From Daucus carota subsp. sativus (lineage: Eukaryota > Streptophyta > Magnoliopsida > Apiales > Apiaceae): DNA of 64,000 nt. Under the pieces are notes generated by a model. It saw only the letters and a list, made by a program, of their open reading frames with translations, had not been told where the DNA came from and did not search any database. The first letter of the stretch is position 1, and each line of letters starts with the position of its first letter. Made by a program: the position numbers and the translations under genes. Shown here in pieces: positions 24,372-36,662 of the stretch. The stretch covers positions 124,001 through 188,000 of the forward strand of contig NC_030387.2 in NCBI RefSeq assembly GCF_001625215.2, in the 5' to 3' direction.

Positions 24372-27300
24372 CGGGATCCTTATATCGACCCGCGTACCCG
24401 ATTCACACTTCAGCGTACCCCATTCACTTAAACTAACGTTCCACGTTCCCGAACTCGTACCGCGTACCGGATCGATCCACGATCCGTGCAACTATGGCTG
24501 TAAGCCTGTAACAGGGAAGATAGTCATTATAGTGTTTATCTGCTTGGGTGGTAATATAAAAAAATAGTGGGATATTAGTGTGATAAAGAGATCTAGCGGT
24601 TTTAGCCGAATGATGCAAAAACATAGGTAACTAGAGCTTACAAGGTAGATGATTGTGCTTAGATTCATAGTTGTCATTTTTATGGGGGCTTATATTGAGA
24701 CTTATTCATGCAAAACAAAAGAAATATTTAATAATATTTGTAACTATATCTCTAAGTTGGTCATTAAATTTTGAAATGTGGTTCATTTTGCATATTTACC
24801 ATGGTCCATCAATAGCACCCAACCAATGCTGATTTTCTAGCTAGGAATTTCAATGGCGCATACGTAGTCCATGGTTTTATTACCATATACCTCTATGGCT
24901 CTACTTCCTGTAGGATTACATCATATTTAGTTTCTGACTCTTCTGCATTCTGTGATCAAGATGTGAATATATTTAAGGATAGTTCAAGGCTTCAAGCTTT
25001 TATGTTGACTATTCAAATTTCTTGTATTATGTATATGGAGGGTTATGTTTGTCGCAAACATTATTTAAGGGTCTGTATGATCTTGAGTTTGAATGTATAT
25101 TTTTCTTTTTAATTTGAAATGGGGTTTCTACGTGTATTTTTCTTTTTTAATTTGAAATGGGATTTCTCCGTAGTTTATAATATAGCTTTAGAGTAATCTA
25201 GGTGTGTGCTAATGGATTAGCTGTAAAATGCAAAATCTCCAAAACTATTTTTTTGTTTGCAGACTGTGCGTTTTAAGAATGAACTTGAACGAAATATCAC
25301 TATAAAGCTTGGGTATGCCAATGCAAAGATATACAAATGCGAAGATGAAAGCTGCCCCCGACCAAAGTGCTACAAGTATGTTTTTGTCACTCGATGACCC
25401 TTTTGTTTATTTTGTTTTGCGTCTAATTAAAGTTAAATATTTGAACAGGGCATATGGGAGTGGGAAAGAAGATGCTCCTCAGTGTGATGTGCCTGGATTT
25501 GAGAACTCTAAGATGAAGTTATTGAGACATGTCTCTTTTGTTGATTGCCCGGTAATATATATATCATGCCTATTATGGGGAGCAAACCATAGATATTGTC
25601 AGAATTTCTTCTTAGCAAGCTTCTCAACTAATTATTGACATACTTTGCCAGTAGATGCACCACCAAACACAGACAATATATACTGATAACAAGCATAACA
25701 ACTATTATATAAAAAACATGTGAAGTTCAAACCTTATCTCAACTTGAACAGACACACGAAGATTATTCTAATGAGTTTTTTCTTTCATTGGGCCTGGGAA
25801 TTTTCTTAAACTCGTAATCGTTTATATCGACTTTCTTTTGCATAGCCTGCAAAGAATAGCCATATGTAATTAAACAGAAAAACACATTAATTATATATTG
25901 AGAAATCTAATGTACCTTTAGCTCCGCTTCCAAGGAAATCTTTTTTGGTTGATATGCTGCAATATGCCCAATACAAGTCATTTAAAAAATAGATATATTT
26001 TAGGTTATCAGCTTGATCTACCATCTAGTCTGTATTTTATATTTGGTAATCTTTTTTTTATTTAGAATGTCTTTTGTTATGATGATATGTATGACGACAT
26101 TCACATTATATTGGTAGGTAGGGATTTTGTTTTGGAATTGTTTAACTAACAGATGTGTGCAGATATATCACTACAGCTATATAATGCATATCACAACATG
26201 CTTCCTGTTTGAACTTAAGAAATTATTATTTGAAGAAAAAACCACTCAAAATTTAACAGAGAAAGATGTCTGATGTTATCTCACTGAACTGGAAGACCCA
26301 TCATACGGATGTACAAGTCTAAAGGAAGTTCAGTATTATGGTACTTTATATCAATATTAAACAACCTGCAAGTGCAGAAATGCAGATTGTAGTTCACTGT
26401 GGTAGAGAATAGGCATAATTTTTTATGTGAATTTTATCCAAGTTAAATCGATATTGTTTTTTTTTTATGGTGCTATTTTCTGGTATACTAGGTCTTAAAT
26501 CACGTGTGATATTCTTCGCAAGTTACCTTTGTTAGCAATTATGGATCCATTTAGCTACTTAGGTTCGACGCTGGTGGTGTAAAAATATTTCAGTTCCTTT
26601 GCCCCCAGTGATAGCCTTTAGACATGACGTCTGATCTCATTATTATTTATGAATTTGCAAGTCTTTCGGCATTTTTACTGCCCTCATGTTGACAGAGCAC
26701 TCAATGGGCTACTAGAACCAGAAGATACATGATATATGTTCTAAATGATAATTGCAAATATATATACATGAAAAAAAGATCACTATAATGCATTTTTTTT
26801 CTGTTTGTAGTGTTTTTGTTTAATTCTCTCATTTTGGGCAGAATATGGAGTGCTAACTAGAGTCATTTGTTTTTCATCTTTTCCCTCAGGGTCACGATAT
26901 TCTCATGGCCACAATGCTTAACGGAGCCGCAATCATGGACGGGGCACTACTGCTTATTGCTGCTAACGAAAGTTGTCCCCAACCGCAAACTTCAGAGCAC
27001 TTGGCTGCTATTGAAATTATGCGCCTTAAACATATTATAATTCTTCAAAATAAGGTTGATCTTATCCAGGAAAATGTTGCTACTAATCAGCATGATGCGA
27101 TACAGAAATTTATTCAGGTTTGTTCTCTTGTACATTTTAACGGAGGCCTCTTGAATTTTGTCAGTCCTAATCTGTTGCTAAATTCTCTTCCAGGGCACTG
27201 TTGCTGACAGTTCTCCGGTTATACCAGTTTCAGCACAGTTGAAGTATAATATTGATGTAGTGTGTGAATATATTGTGAAAAAGATTCCCATCCCAGAAAG

Positions 27301-28262
27301 AAACTTCATTTCTCCCCCAAATATGATTGTCATCCGGTCTTTTGACGTTAATAAGCCTGGATCTGAAGTCGATGAAATCAGAGGAGGTGTTGCGGGTGGA
27401 AGTATCCTCAAGGTTTGGTCTCCTTTATCTTTAGGCAAATCACGGGTTTACATTCACTTAGGTCTGTTGTTCCTTATTGTACACTCCGTTGCAGGGTTTA
27501 AATCTATTTAGCCACCATATCTGACCACCTACATGTTTTCATGAAAAAACATGTTAGATATTTATAAGTTGGTGTATGTATGCAGGGTGTGTTGAAGGTC
27601 AATCAATACATTGAGGTCCGTCCTGGGATTGTTGTTAAAGATGAAACTGGAAGCATCAAGTGCACACCAATATACTCTAGAATAGTTTCATTATTTGCTG
27701 AGCAAAATGAACTACAATTTGCGGTGCCTGGAGGCCTGATTGGTGTTGGGACAACAATGGACCCGACCTTGACTCGTGCTGATCGACTGGTTGGACAAGT
27801 TCTCGGGGAGGTTGGATCACTTCCGGAAGTGTATGTCGAACTAGAGGTAAGACTTGGGTAAACACCTCGTCTTCTTTATTCCTTAACTGTTAAAAAATGA
27901 TGATGTATTTACTGTTCCCCTATTCTCATTCTCCACCTGTCCCTTGTTCTTTTCTTTAGGTTAACTTTTTCTTGTTGCGGAGACTTCTGGGTGTAAGGAC
28001 AAAGGGCACGGAGAGGCAGGGAAAAGTATCCAAGCTAACCAAGGGAGAGATACTAATGTTGAATATAGGATCCATGTCCACTGGAGCCAGAGTTCTTGCT
28101 GTAAGGAATGATTTGGCAAAACTGCAGCTTACATCTCCAGTCTGCACCAGCAAAGGAGAGAAAATCGCACTGAGCAGGAGAGTTGAGAAACATTGGCGCC
28201 TGATTGGTTGGGGTCAGATTCAAGCTGGTATAACCCTAGATATCCCACCCTATTCCCTCTGA
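23026..28262 (+). CDS. EIF2G: Eukaryotic translation initiation factor 2 subunit gamma (eIF2 gamma)
   Basis: Coding exons are 23026-23131, 23341-23402, 25263-25375, 25449-25551, 26890-27117, 27194-27412, 27586-27846 and 27960-28262. All junctions are GT-AG. The sum is 1395 bases, 464 residues plus stop. The protein is the GTP-binding subunit of eIF2, which carries initiator Met-tRNA to the 40S subunit in the cytosol. Visible features are the P loop GHVAHGKST (39-47), the switch II motif DCPGH (126-130), NKVD (182-185) and the Cys82/87/92/106 zinc-knuckle insert ([12 protein letters not shown]). Domain II follows ([12 protein letters not shown]), and domain III ends [16 protein letters not shown]. 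The ATG follows AAGCAAA and gives the normal N-terminus. Intron 2 carries a hAT-type element; intron 4 is 1.3 kb. No defects are seen. Confidence 0.97.
23573..24496. mobile_element. Non-autonomous hAT element in eIF2 gamma intron 2
   Basis: A 924-bp element with short inverted ends CATAGTTACCCGG and CCGTGCAACTATG and a perfect 8-bp target duplication GCTGTAAG (23565-23572 and 24497-24504). Sub-terminal regions are rich in CCGGTTCG/CGTACCG words on both sides, as in many hAT ends. The middle is AT-rich and ends in an (AT)n tract (about 24339-24368). No transposase. Confidence 0.9.
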
Positions 28263-30640
28263 GAACCACATCCAACAAGAAAGAGAAGAAGCATCAAGAA
28301 TTCGAGTAAAGAACAAACTACACAGAGATGTGGGAGGGCAGGCAACTGCTGGGAACAATTTTTGTCAGGTGGAGGAGAAAACGATAAATGTGATATTTTA
28401 GTTACTTGCTGCTTTTTTTACTTGCCGCTTTCTGGTTGATCTTATCGTACACTGTTTCGACCCTTTGTTGTGTCTGTACGGTGTATAATACTTTAAAAAT
28501 ATGCCAAAACTTTGAAATCGGTTTCAATTTTTTATTTTTAAAATTGATTTGTGACTTGAAAATAGAAACAAAAGTTTCAGTAAGTTTAGAATATACAATT
28601 TCTTTTTTTTAAAAAAAGAGAGGAAGTATTGTTTATTTCATAGGCTGTATCTAGAATAGAAAAGCAGCAGAAAAGTGATGGCAAGTGTGTCTAGAAAAGT
28701 GAAAGGTTAATTTTTTTTTTCTTTTAATATTTATTACCTACAGGAGGGAAAGAAAAAAAATGCACATGGAATTCACAGTTGGCCTACAAAACTGTGTTCA
28801 TCAACTATAAAAGGCTGAACATCAATGGGTACTGTACAACACAATATGCCAAATTATGAAAAGCTTTTCAAATGATTTTATAAAAAGTTATTACGCAGTT
28901 TAAATTTCAAAAAAAAAAAAAAAAAACTGAATACCTTCAATGTAGTTTTTGCTCAAAAAAAAAAACCTTCAATCTAGCTTACTAAAATTTATTATAAATG
29001 GGATATTTAATATTTGAAGACACAAGGGATGCCGCGATAAATATGAAAAGCAGCGAGAGGCCTACAGCCATTATGGTTGATGAACAAAATAATGCAAGTA
29101 CAACGACTTATTATGACAATTAATGTGTTAAGCTGTTACATGAAGTTGACAATTCATTTAGCTTTATGCACAAAAACTGTACTGTATTCAGTACCCGAAT
29201 AGTTATTGTTATTTCTGAAACGCTGTAACGTACACGGTTTGCAAAATTATACTCCTAACGTCAACTTACCCGACTTGTAAGGAAATGTGCATTTCAATAC
29301 TATACTGGTTAACGAATCAAGCACAATGTGCTATCATTCTTCATAATCACTGCTAGGATTTTAGTATGATGGAAGGAATTAAGATTTAGAAATAAAAATG
29401 AATGGCACGAGAACGAGAATAGGTTGATATTCCAAAATTTTGTTATAGATCGAGGTTTACATTTTGTGAGAAAATATTGTTTACTTGCACTAATTCTCCT
29501 TCCTCTACCGCCTTAACTTTTTAAAAAGAAGAATCCAATCCCCGGTTATTAGTAGCAAAAAGCTAGGTCAAGACTGCCATCGACAATCAACAGCCAAACC
29601 TAACAATCATAATGTGGTGAGAAGATTGACGAGGGCCCAAACTACCTTACAGATAGGCCTGTGGGCCGCAGGCAGGAGTTGAGTCCAATATGTAATGATG
29701 CCCACAAAGACAGACAGCCTTTTCTAATTTCTCTCGTCTTCTTCCATAAACCCCTTCTGTTATCCCATTCTATTACACTAGTTTTCTCCATTATCATCAC
29801 TTATCCTCTCACTGTTTCTCCAGTATCAAAGCTGTTCATCAAAAGTGTCGATGAATTGACTAAAAATCAACAACTATCCAAAAACCAACCAATTTTATTA
29901 AATTAAGGATAGAGATAAAATTGAGGCAATGGTACAAAAACTTTGCAGATGTATTATCAAGGATAGGCAGCTGTCAAATGATCTTTTAATGTGCTCCTCA
30001 ACCACCATGCAAGCAAACATGTGCTTGCTTTGACTCAACAAGTCAAGTCCAGGAGTGATTGAATCTCTCAGACTCAACTCACTAGTTGTGCATTACTGCA
30101 TTTGCAAGCTAGCTTCACATGCATACATGAATATACAGATATATGCCCACTCTACTCTAACCTTATTCACTTGCAGCCTTGCAGCTCATTCTATAATGCT
30201 AGCATCTTCCTAGGCCAGCTAAAGAGCCAGCAAACACATAGACTCCTAGATTCAGACACTAGACCAAAAGATGGCTAAAAGATCCAAATCTAATCCCACA
30301 ATCCAAGACCTTTATTCACACTAAAGCTACTCAAAACACACCACTTTATACATGCACAAAAGTTTGAATCATTTCATCAATCTTCATCCTTTTGCTATTA
30401 TAACAATATACAAATTGTACACATCAAAAGTGATTGAAATACATGCACATTACATACAAACTAGAGATTTTGCTACAATCATCAACAAAACTAAATTGAT
30501 TTATAGTGAGATCAAACTAAATATATGTGTCAACGAAGATTTAGAATATCATACACAAACAAAGAGAAAACAACTTATTGAGAATCAAAAGTGTAGATTT
30601 ATGTAGTGGTAAATTACCAAGTGCAACAATCTTGAAATTC
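28263..30640. other. eIF2 gamma 3' end and intergenic
   Basis: The first 200-300 bases are presumably eIF2 gamma 3' UTR. Around 28900-28975 an A-run plus ACCTTCAATxTAG(T/C)TT is repeated. The last few hundred bases before 30641 may be 3' UTR of the minus-strand gene. No further coding signal. Confidence 0.4.
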
Positions 30641-31774
30641 TTAGCTTCTTGAAGCCAACAAAGAAGGGCTTGCACCTATGTTTGGGCCCACATTTTTAGC
30701 TCCATCTCTTCTGCCACTAGGCTTAGTGAAAGCCCTCATTGGACTTGCCAGAGCCCAGCCCCAACTCTTGCTCCGCCCATGTGCCACCTTCGCCACGGAA
30801 GCTCCGGCCGCCGGAGTTTTCACGTTAGCAGGATGATTATTATCTTCGTTTGATGATGAAACCCAGTAAGAAGACGAGGAAGATGAACTTGAAGAGGAAG
30901 TCAGCATAAACCCACTAAATAAACCACCACATTTCACTCTTTCTTTTATACTGTCTTTACTGCCGGCGCCGGAGCTCCGGCGATTTCTTGATTTACCTTC
31001 TCTATGGGATTCTACTCGCCGGAGGGTACTGCAGTCGCCAAACCCAGTTGATATTCTCTCGAAAAAGTCGCCGGAAAAGCTTCTACTACCACAGCCAACA
31101 GATCTTGATCTCGAAACTTTCCGGTCAAATGAGACTTGATCTGGGCTCTCGTTTTCTTCCACTACAACCACATTTTCTTTCTTGAAACTTATCTCTCTAG
31201 ATGTTGACGAGAACCCCATGTTTGTAGAGTAAGAAGATGATGGGTAACTAATATGCTTAATCTCCGGAACTTTCTTGCTCGCCATGTTTCTGTTAAAATG
31301 CCTGAATGAGAAGAAGCTTTTTTTACGGGCGCTGAAATCTTCAAATTCATTGAAATGCACCCCTTTTCTTGGAGTCACTGTTGATTTGCTTCTCTTGAAA
31401 ATCATGGCATTGCTGTTGTTGTGATTCTCCATGTTTGAAGACAAGTCTTTCTTTTTCTTCTTGTGAGTGAGGAAAAATGGAATCTTGGAGATGTTGAAGT
31501 TGTGGTGACACTCATCTTGGGTGTTTGATAAAGCTGAAGAAGGGATAGTTGTGGATGCAGTGGTGGTGAAGTTATGGTGAGATCTAAAAGATGGAGAAGG
31601 AGAAGAGGAAGCAGAAGGGAAGATAGTAACGGGGAAAGAGGAAGAGACAAGTTTGCCAAGTTTCTCTTGTAGACAAAAGGCACAGATCCCACCAGGAGTG
31701 TTGTTTTTATATGGATGGTTTGTGCATATCATGCTCCCATCTCCACAATCTTCTTCAATAACTTCTATAGTCAT
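30641..31774 (-). CDS. Plant-specific protein of unknown function with N-terminal Cys/His motif
   Basis: A single 377-codon open frame. The N-terminus has C10, C17-x2-H20-P-Y and then C31-x2-C34-LQEKLGKL, a compact Cys/His arrangement that could bind metal. It resembles the N-terminal box of a plant family (also seen in OCTOPUS-like/DUF740 proteins) and, I believe, an uncharacterised land-plant family; I do not name it with confidence. The rest is Ser-rich and basic and probably disordered (KKKKKD near 105, an 11-Ser run near 298). It carries conserved-looking blocks SRSRSVGCGSRSFSGDFFER and GRSKSWGWALASPMRAF. Codon usage and lack of stops support a real gene. The leader upstream (31840-31875 on the plus strand) is GA/CT-rich, a common plant 5' UTR feature. 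Function unknown. Confidence 0.85.
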   Translation of the reverse strand: MTIEVIEEDCGDGSMICTNHPYKNNTPGGICAFCLQEKLGKLVSSSFPVTIFPSASSSPSPSFRSHHNFTTTASTTIPSSALSNTQDECHHNFNISKIPFFLTHKKKKKDLSSNMENHNNSNAMIFKRSKSTVTPRKGVHFNEFEDFSARKKSFFSFRHFNRNMASKKVPEIKHISYPSSSYSTNMGFSSTSREISFKKENVVVVEENESPDQVSFDRKVSRSRSVGCGSRSFSGDFFERISTGFGDCSTLRRVESHREGKSRNRRSSGAGSKDSIKERVKCGGLFSGFMLTSSSSSSSSSSYWVSSSNEDNNHPANVKTPAAGASVAKVAHGRSKSWGWALASPMRAFTKPSGRRDGAKNVGPNIGASPSLLASRS

Positions 31775-31974
31775 AATGTTTTAGCAAGAGTGTGTTTGAT
31801 TAGTTCTTGAGATTGTTGCTGGTAGAGGTTTTGTAGCATGAAAATGGAGAGAGAGAGAAAGAGAGAGAGAATGGAGTGAAGTAGCAGGAGTAATGAGATT
31901 GGGAAATGCAGCAAGCAGGGAAAGAAGGCAATGAAAGAGATGGAGGAGGAGAGAGATGGCAGAAGCACGTGGAA

Positions 31975-32235
31975 GGCTGAATATATTTTAATCAGACTCT
32001 TAGATGGTCTATGAGCAACTCATGCAGAACCCTAAGCACCTGTCTACTACTCTATTCCTCATTGTAAATTGCAAGTTTTGTAGTATTGACACTCCAAGTT
32101 ACATGTGCCACACTGCTGATTGCAGTTCAATAACCATTTCTTTCTCTGAGTATTTTCTTAAAAATAATAAAACAGAGTACAAATTTACAACTCTTTTTAT
32201 ATTTCATCTTATTTTCCAATGAAATACAGTATCAG
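31975..32235. other. Upstream region of the 30.6-31.8 kb gene
   Basis: Promoter-proximal DNA of the minus-strand gene, with an AATATATTTTAATC stretch near 31980. Nothing else is recognised. Confidence 0.3.
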
Positions 32236-32997
32236 GCCATCTCCAGCATTTGTGATCCAAAAATTCAAATTCGAATCATCAACTAATCCAAATATCTGAT
32301 CAATTACAGCAGCGTGATACAAATTCTGATCAAAATTATTTTTTATATATTATATTACATAAATTTTATATTAAAATTAAACTATATAATCTCAAATTTA
32401 ATTTTTAATCATTATTAACTACTTATATTATATTTAATTAAATAATTTAATTATTTTTTAACATCGAACAAAGTATCTCAAAATTAAAAACATGAAGATG
32501 AAACTCAAGGATCTCAAAATGACAGGATAGCTACGTATAATGTTTTGATTATCTCGGAGGAAACGAAAATAATCTGTTCGACTAAATCAAAATTTATATT
32601 TATTGTACTGTTTTCTAATCATTTTCCGGTATTGTAATTGTATTTTATGCATTTTATGTACCCTTTATTTTATGCATGTAATGTACTCTTTTTATTAATT
32701 TCAAAGAAATTTACTTTCCAATTATTCTAAGTTTTGCTAAAACATTAATTTTATTAATTATTAATTATAAACTATTATTAATTAAATATTAATAATCACA
32801 AAATAATTTTAAGTCCGATAAACAAAATAACAAAATCATTATTTTATAATAAAGTAAGTAATCCAAATTTGAATAAGTACTATTCACTGATTCAAATTTG
32901 GATCACTGCTGGAGGAAAATCCCAAATTTGGACTTTTTAGATCACTGTTAAAGAAGAATCCCCAAATTTGAATATTTGGATCACTGCTGGATTTGCC
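32236..32997. mobile_element. MITE with GGCCATCTCCAGCA end and a repeated right terminus
   Basis: The left end GGCCATCTCCAGCATTTGTGATCC is mirrored on the right by GGATCACTGCTGGA...TTTGCCC. The right-hand motif TTTGGATCACTG(C/T)T occurs three times between 32880 and 32990, suggesting one element inserted into another or local duplication. The core is very AT-rich and non-coding. Confidence 0.6.
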
Positions 32998-33819
32998 CAA
33001 CGTATATCCTTGTTTTTTGTCATCGGGTTAACTAAATTAAACACCACCCTTTCCCGGTTCCTTTAGTCCATGTCTTGTTATTTAGCTAGCTATTCAAGAG
33101 CCAATTCCGAGTAGAAGTGGAAGTTATGACATGTCAAGTGGAGAGAGTACGCTTATAAGTTAATTGGTCTTCGCTTGATCTAGAGCAGAACTCTGCAATG
33201 AACAAATTCAAATTACTCCATGACCATGAATACCCAGCACGGCCTTGAATGCAGCAAGTGATATATTGTTTATACTAACCATTAAGGATTTTAAATTACA
33301 TGCAATGCAACACATTTGCAGAATTTGGAAGTGCATTACAATTTACACAGCTTTTCTCTACACAATGATCCTTGATTATATTATCAGAATTCAGGCCTAC
33401 TTTGTAAATTCTAATAACATGGAGCTCCCCGCAACAAAAACAAAATCATACGAGTATATAGATCTTATCTTATGCACTCTCCTGATCATCATCATGAAAC
33501 GACTTGCTTTTGCTAATGTGATAACTATTTAGTGCTAAACTGCATGTCTTACTATTCAACACTATGGTAACTGTTAATCAGTTCTGATCAACTTACCAGA
33601 GGAGCATCCATCGCTGCTTTTTCTACCAAGTAAGCACATGGTTTAAAGAATATTGCATGGTGCTCATTTGCCCATACTCCTCCAATTTGATGTATTTCGG
33701 TCCAACAAATTCAGCCCAGAACATGACTCCGAAATTATACCAGTATGTTATACTGTTGCTTGAAATTAGATAATCTTTTAACTAGTTTTTGGAGGTTATC
33801 CGGGGTTGGAGCGAGGTCA

Positions 33820-34075
33820 TGTTGGAATAATTTTAAATTTATTTATTATTATTATTTGTTTAGTTATTTATTTTGAGGATTAATTTTAGATTGAAGTAGT
33901 TAGATGATTGTTGGAGTTCTAGAGAGTTTGTCGGAGGTATTGAGTCTATCTTGTTTTAGGAGAATTATTAGAAGTAGTAGAGTATTGTTAGGAGTAAAGT
34001 ATTTTTGTTTTAAATATGGATGTAATCTCTTTTTAGAGGAACAAGAATTAATAAGAATCAGTTTTATATTCTACA
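33820..34075 (+). repeat. 5' LTR of the gag-only element
   Basis: 256 bp, TG...CA ends. It differs from the 3' LTR by only a few substitutions, so the insertion is fairly recent. Confidence 0.9.
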
Positions 34076-34157
34076 CTTGGCATCAGAGCTAGGTTTAAAG
34101 GGCTTGTGAAGTTATGAAAATACATATATAGATAAGCAATCTTTGTATTTTTTTTCA

Positions 34158-34872
34158 AATGGCGTCAAAAAATTTTCTCTTTCGATACATACATTCAAAG
34201 GAGATCACTATAATTCATGGGCTATCAAAATGAAATCATATTTGAAAGTTATGAGTCTGTGGGAAACAATTGAAAGTGATGTTGAATTAACCATTCTTCC
34301 ACAAAATCCAACCGCAGCTCAAATCGAAAAACATGACGAGGAAGCAGCAAGAGAAGCAAAGGCACTCTCATGTATTCATTCGCGGTGTCGGATGGAATCT
34401 TTACAAGTATCATGGCTTGCGAATCACCAAAAGAGGCATGGAGCACATTAAAGGAAGAGTTTGAAGGAAATGCTAAAACAAAGTTGATGCAAGTTTTGAA
34501 TCTCAAACGAGAATTCGAGATGCAGCGGATGAAGGGGAACAAAACTATTAAAGAATATGTGAGTAAGCTTATGAGTATTGTTAATCAAATAAGGTTGTTT
34601 GGTGAAACATTTGCCAACGAGAGGGTTGTTGATAAAATTCTGGTGAGTGTTCCTGAAAAATATGAGTCTAAAATATCTTCACTTGAAGATTCCAAATAGG
34701 GGTGAGCAGGAAAAACCGAAACCGCAAAAAAAACCTAAAAAAACCGAAAAAGCACACCGAAAAAAACCAAACCGCAAATAAAACCGAAAATAACCGAGAT
34801 AAAAAACCGAAATTAGTGGTGCGGTTTTATTTTCGGTTTTATACTAAAACCGCACCGAAATTAACCGAACCG

Positions 34873-34918
<46 letters not shown>

Positions 34919-35970
34919 TAATAAAACATTTTAGTCATTTTAAAATTTCACATCTAATTTTATATGGAGGTTCTTCTTCGTACTTGCATACTTGCTGAGT
35001 CACTTAAATAACCGGGCACCCAAATATTTGGAGGAGCGCTTGATCGAAAACTAGGGCTATTGTGATTTGCCACAAAGTAGAAATATTTCTGCTGTTAATC
35101 TGCTGATCAAATTTTATTATGAAACTTATTCTACTTTTTTTTATTTATGTACTTTTTGAACATTTTTTTATTTGAATTTCATGATTAGTTGATTTTGGGT
35201 AATTTTATTGACTTGACATCATCTAATTTCTTGTCAAAATACGTATGTTTTAGTTTTTATTGTGTATTAAGGTTTTTTTAGATGAAAGTATGTAATGTTT
35301 CCTATATCCTTATATAGAAACAATAGTAAATAGTAACCGAACATATTGTACATGTTCATGAAAATTTTATATTTTTTTTAAAAAATTCATTATGCACAAG
35401 AGTAGCAAATAATAGTGGAAAAACCGAAAAAAAACCGCAACCGACTAATGGTTAACCGTAACCGAAAAACCGTTTTAATTGGTGCGGTTACGGTTAATGA
35501 TGATTAACCGAACCGAACCGCATTCATCGGTTTGGTAACGGTTAATGTCCGGAACCGCACCAAACCGCACCATGCACACCCCTAATTCCAAAGACCTATC
35601 CAAAATAACTCTAGTGGAATTAATCAATGCTCTTAGTGCCGTAGATCAAAGGAGATTAATGAGGGAGGAAGAAAATGGAGGAAAAACTGAAGGACTCCTA
35701 TTAGTGAAAAGTTCCTTTGCAAAAGCCACAGGTAACAAAGTTCAATGCAACCACTGTAATAAGATTGGTCACGAAGAAAAGGACTGCTGGAACAAAGGAA
35801 AGCCACAGTGCTTCAAATGCAAAAGGTATGGACACTTGGCAAAGAATTGTAGATTTCAAGGTGATGAAGAATTAAATCATGGCACAACTGATGGAGGCAG
35901 AACCTCTACTTTAGATTTATGGGTGATTATGTGCACCGGGAGAGAAGTGCTCCAGTTAATTTGGTGTTGA
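34158..35970 (+). pseudogene. gag: Copia-type gag, frameshifted and split by a hAT element
   Basis: Retrotransposon gag in three blocks: an N-terminal part with DHYNSWAIKMKSYLKVMSLW (about 34195-34375); a central UBN2-like part with ESPKEAWSTLKEEF and NKTIKEYVSKLMSIV, shifted in frame (about 34375-34696); and, after the hAT insertion, a C-terminal part with two CCHC zinc knuckles at 35746-35787 and 35809-35850 (pattern C-x2-C-x4-H-x4-C). The likely ATG near 34159 is also out of frame with the first block. The gene is therefore inactive through frameshifts plus the insertion. Gag would form the particle shell and bind RNA. Confidence 0.85.
34697..35584. mobile_element. hAT element inserted in the gag gene
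   Basis: 888-bp element, ends TAGGGGTG and CACCCCTA, with perfect 8-bp target duplication ATTCCAAA (34689-34696 and 35585-35592). Both sub-terminal regions are dense in AACCGAAA/ACCGCACC words in opposite orientation. An (AT)n run lies at about 34876-34911. No transposase. Confidence 0.92.
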
Positions 35971-36073
35971 TGAGAAGTGCATCAACAAATTGGTGGTGGT
36001 GAGAAGTGCATCACAAAATGAAGAGAATTGCTTCATAAATTCTGTTAAATAAATTTAAGATTATGGGGGTGAT

Positions 36074-36329
36074 TGTTGGAATAATCTTAAATTTATTTAT
36101 TATTATTATTTGTTTAGTTATTTATTTTGAGGATTAATTTTAGATTGAAGTAGTTAGATGATTGTTGGAGTTCTAGAGAGTTTGTAGGAGGTATTGAGTC
36201 TATCTTGTTTTCGGAGAATTATTAGAAGTAGTAGAGTATTGTTAGGAGTAAAGTATTTTTGTTTCAAATATGGATGTAATCTCTTTTTTAGAGGAACAAG
36301 AATTAATAAGAATCAGTTTTATATTCTAC
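36074..36329 (+). repeat. 3' LTR of the gag-only element
   Basis: 256 bp matching the 5' LTR; preceded by the polypurine-like ATGGGGGTGAT. Confidence 0.9.
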
Positions 36330-36549
36330 AGGTTATGCATGATGCACAGACCTGTATGGTGCCATGACACCAGCAATGTCCAGATCTGCCGTTTTAACTG
36401 CATTAATACCTTGAGCATATACACGGCAAGCCTCATTCACAACAGGAAACAAGATCATCTCCGTGATTTCCTTGTCTGAAATTGCACTCAACTCGATCCA
36501 AGATCAAATGCACAAATTAGAAACAAGACATTGAACATATATAACTAGT

Positions 36550-36660
36550 TTCAAAACTCTACACTCTCCAATGAATTAAGTACTAAATTTCTAAAATACA
36601 CTCTCTAAAACTCTACACTCTCCAATGAATTAAGTACTAAATTTCTAGAATACACTCTCT
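36550..36660. repeat. Tandem duplication, about 56-bp unit
   Basis: AAACTCTACACTCTCCAATG... followed by AATTAAGTACTAAATTTCTA(A/G)AATACACTCTCTA occurs twice in direct succession, in an intron of the MFP2-like pseudogene. Confidence 0.85.
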
Positions 36661-36662
36661 AG

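Larger units (their letters stand above)
33820..36329 (+). mobile_element. Gag-only Copia-type LTR element (TR-GAG-like)
   Basis: Two 256-bp LTRs (33820-34075 and 36074-36329) start TGTTGGAATAAT and end ATTCTACA. They are nearly identical and flanked by GGTCA (33815-33819) and GGTTA (36330-36334), a 5-bp duplication with one change. A primer site like that for initiator tRNA-Met (TGGCATCAGAGCT) starts at 34079, and a G-rich polypurine tract (ATGGGGGTGAT) precedes the 3' LTR. The interior codes only gag; no protease, integrase or reverse transcriptase frame is present, so it needs help from a relative. It is inserted in an intron of the MFP2-like pseudogene. Confidence 0.88.

Noticed and set aside
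30352-30606. 84-codon plus-strand frame
   Set aside because: Lies in the likely 3' UTR of the minus-strand gene, AT-rich, no motif.
34702-34914. Lys/Asn-rich open frame
   Set aside because: It lies in the sub-terminal repeats and AT tract of the hAT element and has no domain.
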